Shown here one piece after another: positions 1 to 7,123 of a stretch of 61,274 nucleotides of DNA. The stretch is taken from positions 1 through 61,274 of the forward strand of contig JAFZIJ010000110.1 of assembly GCA_017554445.1 (NCBI GenBank), read 5' to 3'. The first letter of the stretch is position 1. Each line of letters begins with the position of its first letter. The position numbers and the translations under genes were made by a program. The notes beneath the pieces are model-generated. The model was not told the DNA's origin, ran no database searches, and saw nothing but the letters and a program-made list of their open reading frames with translations. Source of the stretch: Victivallales bacterium (lineage in GTDB: Bacteria; Verrucomicrobiota; Lentisphaeria; Oligosphaerales; Oligosphaeraceae).

Positions 1-2
1 TC

Positions 3-30
3 GGGAGGGCTGCGCTCCTGCGCGGCCGGT
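3..30 (+). repeat. REP-like hairpin, variant 2
   Basis: A GGGAGGG lead is followed by a stem GGCTGCGC, loop TCCT, stem GCGCGGCC. It belongs to the dispersed palindrome family described at 11761-11810, but its stem bases differ while pairing is kept (one G-T wobble). It lies at the window edge upstream of gap, so its host intergenic region is only partly visible. Confidence 0.7.
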
Positions 31-58
31 GGCTGGCGGTGCCACAAGACGGTTTTCA

Positions 59-86
59 TTGAAAAATAAAAATCCTGTACTATATT
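59..86 (+). promoter_or_regulatory. Putative sigma-70 promoter of gap
   Basis: A TTGAAA -35 box (59-64) and a TATATT -10 box (81-86) are separated by 16 bp in an AT-rich stretch about 80 bp upstream of the gap start. Assigned by consensus only. Confidence 0.5.
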
Positions 87-105
87 AAATACGACTCTTT
101 TTTAA

Positions 106-1167
<1,062 letters not shown>

Positions 1168-1207
1168 GCTTGCCTTGCGGTAAGCGCTTAAAGCCTAAAG
1201 CAATTCG

Positions 1208-1245
1208 AAATCCCTCTGGTTGAACTGGCCGGAGGGATTTTTTTT
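1208..1245 (+). terminator. Rho-independent terminator of gap
   Basis: AATCCCTCTGG pairs with CCGGAGGGATT around a short loop and is followed by a run of eight or more T. Confidence 0.9.
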
Positions 1246-1303
1246 GCTTATGGCTTATGGCTTATAGATTTTCGGCTTTCGGCTTTCGGCTTTCGGCTTT
1301 CGA
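1246..1303. repeat. Heptameric tandem array (GCTTATG / CGGCTTT words)
   Basis: Two adjoining 7-bp arrays: GCTTATG repeated about three times, then CGGCTTT repeated about five times. Related arrays recur after the next genes (2470-2500, 3698-3730, 4929-4990, 5211-5247). From 1304 to 1400 there is a GC-rich block followed by an A-rich tract leading to the next promoter. Confidence 0.75.
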
Positions 1304-1400
1304 CGTGCAAGCCTCCCCTTCTGGGGGAGGTGCCGCGAAGCGGCGGAGAGGGAAAAAACGCCAAAAAAACAAAAAAAAATCAAAAAAATGCTTTTTCCTC

Positions 1401-1429
1401 TTGTCTTCCTCTTGGGAAATTGGTATAAC
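1401..1429 (+). promoter_or_regulatory. Shared-type promoter of PLPGT-tail gene 1
   Basis: TTGTCT (1401-1406), 17-bp spacer, TATAAC (1424-1429), followed at once by GTGCGCGTACAC. A long A-rich tract lies upstream, as an UP element would. The same boxes and spacing occur before the next two genes. Confidence 0.75.
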
Positions 1430-1512
1430 GTGCGCGTACACTCGGAAAAAGTGTGTGTGAACGACGAAAAAACAATAAAAAACACATTCTAGATACGATA
1501 AAGGAGTCAAAG

Positions 1513-2466
1513 ATGAAAAAGTTTTTCGCAATGTTGATGATGGCGACGCTGGTTCTCAGCCTTGCCGCCGTCGCTGGTCCGACCTACACCTTGAAGGATG
1601 GGTATCAAGGAGAAATCCCCGTTCTTGAGCCTGTGCAGTTCAATACCAACAATACCGTTTATAAGCCGTCGAATCTGAAGTTGAATTATACGGTTACGGG
1701 CAGTATTAACCGCAAATATCTTGAGCTGAGCACGGTCAAGGATGAGAACGGTAAATATGTAAATTACAAAAATGAAGCTGGCAAATGGGCTACCAACTGG
1801 TATAGGGGCACGGGACAAACTGATTGGGATTTAGCGCATGTCTATTTCACGGCCAACGACAACTACCGTATGGCTCTTTTCGTTGATGTTGATAGCAAGC
1901 CCACTTCCGAATTGCGTATCAATTCACAGTTGAACATAACCGATTACGGCATCTACCTTTATGAGAACAATGATCCGTCGACCAACCACATTACCGAGTA
2001 TATTTCATTGAAAAATGGTGACTATGCAATCACGGAAGGCACGAACTTCGGTGTTTACTACACGGCCGATACAGAATACACCATGAAAGACGACAAATAC
2101 AATCCGAACAACGCTGATCTGAGCGATACTACTTTTGCCGAAAAAGGAGTTGTCAGGACAAATACGTATGATAAAACATATACGACTGCTGAAAACTGGA
2201 TCGCAAGTTATGATGGAGAAAAGCCTGGTAACCATAGCGTGAATGCGAATATGAATTGGTATTCAGACGGGAAGATCCTGAAATCTGACGCGGCGATTTT
2301 CTGCATGTATCAGGGACCATTTAATGCAAATGATCCGGCGTTTCTTGAATGGCAGCACGTCGAGTTCGGTTTCGTGACGACCGGCCAGCCGCTTCCGGGC
2401 ACGCTGACGACCCTGCTGATCAGCGGTCTCTGCGCCGCCGGTCTCCGCAAACGCAACAAGAAGTAA
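1513..2466 (+). CDS. Secreted protein with PLPGT-type C-terminal sorting tail (paralog 1)
   Basis: A 317-residue exported protein of unknown function. It starts MKKFFAMLMM and has a hydrophobic signal peptide of about 22 residues ending near AVAGP. The body is rich in Thr, Tyr and Asn, as expected for a surface beta-sheet protein. The last 30 residues read GQPLPGT, a short hydrophobic helix, then RKRNKK: the architecture of PEP-CTERM-type sorting signals with a different motif. The ATG at 1513 is chosen because AAGGAG precedes it by 6 bp; an in-frame start at 1453 would place 20 charged residues before the signal peptide. It is clearly homologous to the next gene (shared YTVxGxINR, DYGIY, FGVYYTADT, FC-x-x-QGPF motifs). 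No exosortase gene is visible in the window. Confidence 0.85.
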   Translation: MKKFFAMLMMATLVLSLAAVAGPTYTLKDGYQGEIPVLEPVQFNTNNTVYKPSNLKLNYTVTGSINRKYLELSTVKDENGKYVNYKNEAGKWATNWYRGTGQTDWDLAHVYFTANDNYRMALFVDVDSKPTSELRINSQLNITDYGIYLYENNDPSTNHITEYISLKNGDYAITEGTNFGVYYTADTEYTMKDDKYNPNNADLSDTTFAEKGVVRTNTYDKTYTTAENWIASYDGEKPGNHSVNANMNWYSDGKILKSDAAIFCMYQGPFNANDPAFLEWQHVEFGFVTTGQPLPGTLTTLLISGLCAAGLRKRNKK

Positions 2467-2508
2467 GCTGAAAGCCCTAAAGCTAAAGCTTAAAGCAAAG
2501 ACAAATCC

Positions 2509-2539
2509 AAGCCCTTCGATAAACGTCGAAGGGCTTTTT
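2509..2539 (+). terminator. Rho-independent terminator
   Basis: AAGCCCTTCG pairs with CGAAGGGCTT and is followed by T5, 43 bp after the stop codon. Confidence 0.88.
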
Positions 2540-2690
2540 GCTTTATGGTTTGTGGCGGCAACTCCAGCCTCCCCGCCGGGAGGGCCGTAAAGCTATGGAG
2601 AGGGAAAAACTGCCCCAAAAAACAAAAAACACAGAAAAGATAAAAAAAGTGCTAAAAAACTATAAAAGATAAAAAAATCGCTTATATTAC

Positions 2691-2719
2691 TTGTCTGCTC
2701 CAAAAAAATATGGTATAGT
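2691..2719 (+). promoter_or_regulatory. Shared-type promoter of PLPGT-tail gene 2
   Basis: TTGTCT (2691-2696), 17-bp spacer, TATAGT (2714-2719), followed by GTAC and ATACAC. An A-rich tract lies upstream. Same geometry as the promoters at 1401 and 3943. Confidence 0.75.
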
Positions 2720-2800
2720 GTACAAATACACGTATAAGAATTGTGATTAAAAGGCTAAAAGCCGTTGAAGATAGAGAAATAAAGAACTAAGGGGGTCATG

Positions 2801-3697
2801 ATGAAAAAACTGACAACGATTTTGTTTTTAGCGACGCTTGGCTTCGGCATGGTTGCCGTGGCAGGCCCGCACTATACTCTGAACAAGGTAGGTTTCACTG
2901 GAAACACATCCATTCTCGAGGCCGTGCAGCCGATTCAGTGGGGCTCCGATTCAATCCTTTATCAGCGGTCCAAAAAAAACAAGATAACCTATACTGTCAA
3001 GGGCACCATCAACCGCATTCTTCAAAACACGAATGGCACTTTATATAGTGGTATGGATGATGATAAAGAACACCCGACTGGAAAGACTGCTTATGATTTG
3101 GCGCAAATCACGTTTACAACCAGGCAGACCACGAATCTTACCCTTTTCACGGATATCGATCATGACGCTACCAACGAACGGCGCATTGATTCAACCTTGA
3201 ACATTAAAGATTATGGTATCTATTTTCTGGATGAAGACACAAAAGAAGGAGACTTGACGGTTCATAAGTATTATTCAATGATGGGTACCACCGTTGAAGT
3301 CGCGGCCGAACGTGAGTTCGGTGTTTACTACACGGCCGATACGGACTACGAAGTAAAAGATCCAAAATATAGCATGAATGGCGACAGGGCTGACACAGTC
3401 AATAAAACCTATACGACGACGGACAACTGGGTTGGTAGCTTTGATGGAAGACGTGAAAACAATCATACCATCGACGACATCTGGTATGCGGATATGAAGG
3501 TCAGATCGGATGAACCGTTCTTCTGCCTTTTCCAAGGTCCATTTGCGGAAAATCAGCCGGCGTATCTTGAATGGGATCATTTCGAATTCATGTTCACGAC
3601 AGGCGAGCAGATTTCCGGCCAGCCGCTTCCCGGCACGTTGGCAACGTTGCTGATCGGCGGTCTCTGCGCGGGGGCCCTCCATAAGCGCAAGAAATAA
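2801..3697 (+). CDS. Secreted protein with PLPGT-type C-terminal sorting tail (paralog 2)
   Basis: About 298 residues. It has a signal peptide (MKKLTTILFLATLGFG, cleavage near AVAGP), a beta-rich body and a C-terminal tail GQPLPGT, hydrophobic helix, HKRKK. It aligns along its length with the preceding gene, so the two are a tandem duplication that has since diverged. Two adjacent ATGs exist (2798 and 2801). The second is preferred because the AGGGGG ribosome-binding site is only 2 bp from the first. The gene has its own promoter and terminator, so the three tandem genes form separate transcription units. Function unknown; surface or matrix attachment is inferred from the tail. Confidence 0.83.
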   Translation: MKKLTTILFLATLGFGMVAVAGPHYTLNKVGFTGNTSILEAVQPIQWGSDSILYQRSKKNKITYTVKGTINRILQNTNGTLYSGMDDDKEHPTGKTAYDLAQITFTTRQTTNLTLFTDIDHDATNERRIDSTLNIKDYGIYFLDEDTKEGDLTVHKYYSMMGTTVEVAAEREFGVYYTADTDYEVKDPKYSMNGDRADTVNKTYTTTDNWVGSFDGRRENNHTIDDIWYADMKVRSDEPFFCLFQGPFAENQPAYLEWDHFEFMFTTGEQISGQPLPGTLATLLIGGLCAGALHKRKK

Positions 3698-3738
3698 GCT
3701 AAAAGCCTCAAGCTTAAAGCTAAAAGCGAAGACTATTC

Positions 3739-3772
3739 AATCCCTCCAGTTTCGGCTGGAGGGATTTTTTTT
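3739..3772 (+). terminator. Rho-independent terminator
   Basis: AATCCCTCCAG pairs with CTGGAGGGATT around TTTCGG and is followed by T8. Confidence 0.9.
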
Positions 3773-3942
3773 GCCCTACGGGCAATGCTTATGGCTTGGG
3801 ATTATTTGGAATCTCTAAAATAGATTATTTAAGCTTTAGGCTTGAAGTTCCGCCGTAGGCTGTTTGGGCTTGAAAAAGCAGAAAAAACAAACACAAAAAA
3901 TAGAAAAATATCAAAGAAAAACGAAAAAAACAATTTTTCTAC

Positions 3943-3971
3943 TTGTCTGGCCTCTGAAAAATTGCTATAAC
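3943..3971 (+). promoter_or_regulatory. Shared-type promoter of PLPGT-tail gene 3
   Basis: TTGTCT (3943-3948), 17-bp spacer, TATAAC (3966-3971), followed by ATGCGCGTACAC, nearly identical to the element downstream of the first promoter. An A-rich tract lies upstream. Confidence 0.75.
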
Positions 3972-4051
3972 ATGCGCGTACACACAAGATAGTGTGCTTT
4001 GAATGATAACAAACCATTAACAATATAAGTAAAAACACAAAGAGGAAAACA

Positions 4052-4912
4052 ATGAAAAAAATCATTTTGGCAGTCATCGTTGTTCTGGCATGTGTGGTTA
4101 ATGCTCAAACATTGCCAACGGGCACGGAGTGGGTAAGTTCCAGTGGGAGAAAGAATGAGAAGCGTGATGTAGTATACCAGGCAACAAATGGCTCTGTACA
4201 GTTTACTTACTCATGGGGTGGTGTCGATAAAAACCCAAACCAAATGTGGACATACGAACGCATAGACGATAACACAGGCTGGAAATACAAAGGCGGCACG
4301 TTCGAGTTCACGTCTGATTATGTCTGGACGGATTTCAACACAAAATTGGATGAGAGGAATGGCAATCCAGGCACCATCGTTGAATATGGCTATTATACAA
4401 CCGACGCTGACGGGCGTGCCACTAGTGACCTCATCCCGTTGATATCAAAGGATGCCGATGGAAACACGGTTGAGAAATCCGTGGTTTTTGAAAAAGACGA
4501 CAAAATCGGTGTCTATCTGAAAGTTGACGAGGGGAAAGGCAAAACCGTCACATTAACGTCCTCAGATAGTAAGATTCAGGGTACGTCTGCTGCCTCCCCT
4601 AATGTCGATACTCAATCCAGAGGCAAAGAGACGCAGTACTTCTGCCTTTTCGATAACAGAAAGGCAAACACCGGAATTGGTAATTATAGCCATTTCGAGT
4701 ACTATTTTGGTGGACTTCTTGCCAGCGAATCTGGACAGAGCTATGAAGATTTCATTGAGCAGGTCATCGAAACGGATGGAGGAAACACCAATATTACGGA
4801 TATCAACGGTAATCCAGTTACTACGGGCCAGCCGCTTCCGGGCACCATGGCGACCTTGCTGATCGGTAGTCTCTGCGCTGCTGGTCTTCGCAAGAAGAAC
4901 AAGAAGCACTAA
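4052..4912 (+). CDS. Secreted protein with PLPGT-type C-terminal sorting tail (unrelated body)
   Basis: 286 residues. A signal peptide (MKKIILAVIVVLACVVNAQ) is followed by a Thr/Ser/Asp-rich body that does not align with the two preceding paralogs except for a short FCLF segment and a following Phe/Tyr-rich strand. The C-terminus, GQPLPGT then hydrophobic helix then RKKNKKH, matches its neighbours closely, also at the DNA level. An AGAGGAAAAC ribosome-binding site precedes the ATG. The shared promoter and tail with a different body suggest a common export/anchoring route for different cargo. Function unknown. Confidence 0.82.
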   Translation: MKKIILAVIVVLACVVNAQTLPTGTEWVSSSGRKNEKRDVVYQATNGSVQFTYSWGGVDKNPNQMWTYERIDDNTGWKYKGGTFEFTSDYVWTDFNTKLDERNGNPGTIVEYGYYTTDADGRATSDLIPLISKDADGNTVEKSVVFEKDDKIGVYLKVDEGKGKTVTLTSSDSKIQGTSAASPNVDTQSRGKETQYFCLFDNRKANTGIGNYSHFEYYFGGLLASESGQSYEDFIEQVIETDGGNTNITDINGNPVTTGQPLPGTMATLLIGSLCAAGLRKKNKKH

Positions 4913-4928
4913 TCCGCCTGCGGCGGAG

Positions 4929-4990
4929 CTAAAAGCTTAAAGCTAAAAGCTTAAAGCAAATACAAAGCTAAAAGCTTAAAGCTAAAAGCG
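4929..4990. repeat. Heptameric array of AAAGCTT/AAAGCTA words
   Basis: AAAGCTT and AAAGCTA alternate with 7-bp period across about 60 bp between the stop codon and the terminator. Shorter versions lie at the same place after the two previous genes. Confidence 0.7.
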
Positions 4991-5000
4991 AAAGACATTC

Positions 5001-5033
5001 AAAGCCCTCCGGCAAACGCCGGAGGGCTTTTTT
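5001..5033 (+). terminator. Rho-independent terminator
   Basis: AAGCCCTCCGGC pairs with GCCGGAGGGCTT around AAAC and is followed by T6. Confidence 0.92.
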
Positions 5034-5078
5034 CTGCCCAAAGGGCAGAGCTTATGGCTTCTGGGTGTGGCTAGGCGG

Positions 5079-5200
5079 CTAGAAGGGCTAGAAGCTCTAG
5101 AAGCTCTAGAAGTTCTAGAAGATCTAGAAGCTCTAGAAGCTCTAGAAACTCTAGAAACTCTAGAAGTTCTAGAAGGCTAGAATCTCTAGAGGCGCTAGGG
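5079..5200. repeat. 9-bp tandem array (TCTAGAAGC)
   Basis: About ten degenerate copies of TCTAGAAGC and its variants (ending GT, GA, AC) at a 9-bp period. It lies between the terminator of the PLPGT triplet and the convergent ASPIC gene. A further CGGCTTT/AAGCTTT heptamer array fills 5211-5247. No gene is seen in 4913-5265. Confidence 0.8.
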
Positions 5201-5265
5201 TATTTGCTTTCGGCTTTCGGCTTTCGGCTTTAAGCTTTAAGCTTTTTTAGCTCCGCCAAAGGCGG

Positions 5266-6909
5266 TTAGCGTGTGAAAGAAACGATTTGGTTGGGAGTAA
5301 CGGTTTTGGAAACGCTTTTGCCGTCGGGCCATGTGACGGTGACGACAATCTGCGCGTTTTCGGGGAGTTGTCCAAAACCAAAATGCAACAGCGGGTCGGA
5401 CTGCTGCCCCATGGAGGAGTTGCCCGCGTTGTTGAGCCGCGTTTGACGGAGGCCGTTGGTCTCCGCCGTCACGACGGCGCCGACAGCGGTGCCACGCAGC
5501 GACTTCAGCTGGACTTTCAGCCACGAACGGCCGTTCGTTTCCAAATTACCAGTGTTGCGGAAAACGGCCATTGCGGCGGGGGCGTCCTTTTCGGGCCGGC
5601 CGGCTGTGATGAGATCCGGCAGGCCGTCGCCGTCGAGATCGGCCCAGATACCGGCGTAGGTGTCGATCCGTTCGATACCGACACCGGAGGCGACATCGAC
5701 AAACGCCTTTCCAGCATGGTTCAAAAAGAGCCGTGTCTTCGCATAAACAAGATTGTAGATCTGCGGGATGAACACGTCTTCAAAGCCGTCGAGATTGACA
5801 TCCGCAACGGCGACGCCCGACCACAGTTCATCGCCTTTATAGACGCCGCGGCCGCCGACGGGCAGGGGAGGCACGCGGAGGGCGGTCCGCCAGTCTGTGA
5901 AAACGCCTTTCTGGTTGTGGAGGATGGCGGAATCGTCGCAGACATAGCCACGTATATCGTAGTTCATGCTTTGGCTGGGACCGACGTATTTGTGGACGAG
6001 ATTGGAGATCCAGAGGTCGAGCTGTCCGTCGTTGTCGAAGTCGATGAAGGCGGCACCGATGCAGTGGCCGTAGTGGAAGCCGTAGTAACCGTTGGCGTTT
6101 TTGTCGAAGACTTGCTTCGGGGCGTAGCGGCCTTTGACGCCGCGCTCCTGCGCTTCGTCGAAGAATGTCATATTCTTCTGGTTGATCCAGCAGAAGTTGG
6201 GCTGGAGGCGGTAGTTGGCGACGATGATGTCCTGGAAGCCGTCGTTGTTGATGTCATGGATGAGAATGGACCGCGCATAAGTGCTGCGGTTGATTCGGGC
6301 GGTTTTGGCGGTTTCGTCGAAATGCTGTCCGTAGTCGTTATGCCACAGCTGGAGCGGCCAATATTGCGGGTTGCCGTTGTTCCAGTTTTCGCCCATGCCG
6401 ATGATAATGTCTGGGAAGCCGTTGTTGTCAAGATCGCCTGCGGCGATGGAAGCGCCATGCGGATCTGGTTTGTAGCCAAGCTTTTCCGCGACATCCGTGA
6501 AGGTGTTGTCACCATTGTTTTTGTAGAGGGCGCCACGGACGGTGGCGATATCGGTGAAACCGTCGTTGTTGTAATCAACGGCGAGAGAAACGCCGCCGCC
6601 CGTAATGCCTGCCTCCTTTGTGATGTCTTTGAAGGCAATGTGGCCTGGAGTGCTTTCGTTGAGGAGGAGCGTTGCGCCGCCTACGAGCAGGTCAGGCTTG
6701 CCGTCGTTGTTGATATCCAATGCGTTAATGTGGTTCGTTTGCAATTTTGGAAAATTGTCGGAGACATTCTGGAAGCTTGGGACGGCGACTTTTGAGAGAT
6801 GGGGGCTTGGGCGTGGCGGCTTGTCTTCCTGTTGCGTTTTGTCAGCCGAGACTTGGAGGCAGCCTGCAAGAAGGAGGGAGAGGAAAAGGTTTGGGAGTTT
6901 ATAGTTCAT
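5266..6909 (-). CDS. FG-GAP/VCBS repeat lipoprotein with ASPIC/UnbV C-terminal domain
   Basis: 547 residues. The N-terminus MNYKLPNLFLSLLLAGC carries a lipobox (LLAGC, Cys17), so it is probably anchored to the outer membrane or exported as a lipoprotein. At least seven Ca-binding loops of the D-x-(D/N)-x-D-G-x-x-D type follow (LDINNDGKPD, VDYNNDGFTD, GDLDNNGFPD, HDINNDGFQD, IDFDNDGQLD, ADVNLDGFED, ADLDGDGLPD), predicting a seven-bladed beta-propeller. Residues about 460-547 match the ASPIC/UnbV (CRTAC-type) module. Such proteins are common in PVC and Bacteroidota genomes; the ligand is unknown. No clear Shine-Dalgarno is seen; a tandem repeat lies directly upstream of the start. Confidence 0.85.
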   Translation of the reverse strand: MNYKLPNLFLSLLLAGCLQVSADKTQQEDKPPRPSPHLSKVAVPSFQNVSDNFPKLQTNHINALDINNDGKPDLLVGGATLLLNESTPGHIAFKDITKEAGITGGGVSLAVDYNNDGFTDIATVRGALYKNNGDNTFTDVAEKLGYKPDPHGASIAAGDLDNNGFPDIIIGMGENWNNGNPQYWPLQLWHNDYGQHFDETAKTARINRSTYARSILIHDINNDGFQDIIVANYRLQPNFCWINQKNMTFFDEAQERGVKGRYAPKQVFDKNANGYYGFHYGHCIGAAFIDFDNDGQLDLWISNLVHKYVGPSQSMNYDIRGYVCDDSAILHNQKGVFTDWRTALRVPPLPVGGRGVYKGDELWSGVAVADVNLDGFEDVFIPQIYNLVYAKTRLFLNHAGKAFVDVASGVGIERIDTYAGIWADLDGDGLPDLITAGRPEKDAPAAMAVFRNTGNLETNGRSWLKVQLKSLRGTAVGAVVTAETNGLRQTRLNNAGNSSMGQQSDPLLHFGFGQLPENAQIVVTVTWPDGKSVSKTVTPNQIVSFTR

Positions 6910-6917
6910 AATACATA

Positions 6918-7007
6918 AGAGACGAAAGGGACAAAAGAGACGAAAGGGACAAAAGAGACGAAAGGGACAAAAGAGACGAAAGGGACAAAAGAGACGAAAG
7001 GGACAAA
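6918..7007. repeat. 18-bp (2 x 9) tandem array
   Basis: About five near-perfect copies of an 18-bp unit made of two 9-mers, GACGAAAGG and GACAAAAGA. It lies 10 bp upstream of the lipoprotein start codon, in the divergent region before the DUF4091 gene. Confidence 0.85.
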
Positions 7008-7038
7008 TATAGAATAATATCCACTTGTCTATGAAATA

Positions 7039-7061
7039 AACAAGCGGGCGGCTTGTTTTTT
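7039..7061 (+). promoter_or_regulatory. Hairpin with T-tract in a divergent leader
   Basis: AACAAGC pairs with GCTTGTT around a 5-nt loop and is followed by T4 and a TATTATAAT stretch (7065-7073) that could be a -10 box for the next gene. The hairpin lies between divergent genes, so it could be an attenuator or a terminator against read-through. Weak evidence. Confidence 0.35.
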
Positions 7062-7123
7062 AGGTATTATAATAATAAAGTAAAGAAAAGGCGATTGTGT
7101 TGAGAAACAACAAGAGGAGCAAT

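Noticed and set aside
2389..2466. LPxTG sortase signal in the PLPGT tails
   Set aside because: The motif reads LPGT followed by Leu or Met, not LPxTG with a following Gly, and the envelope looks Gram-negative (heptosyltransferase, ExbB/ExbD).
5287..6795. Long plus-strand reading frame (about 500 codons) opposite the FG-GAP lipoprotein gene
   Set aside because: Its Asp/Val-rich product is a mirror of the GAC/GTC-rich Ca-binding repeats on the other strand; no domain, no ribosome-binding site.
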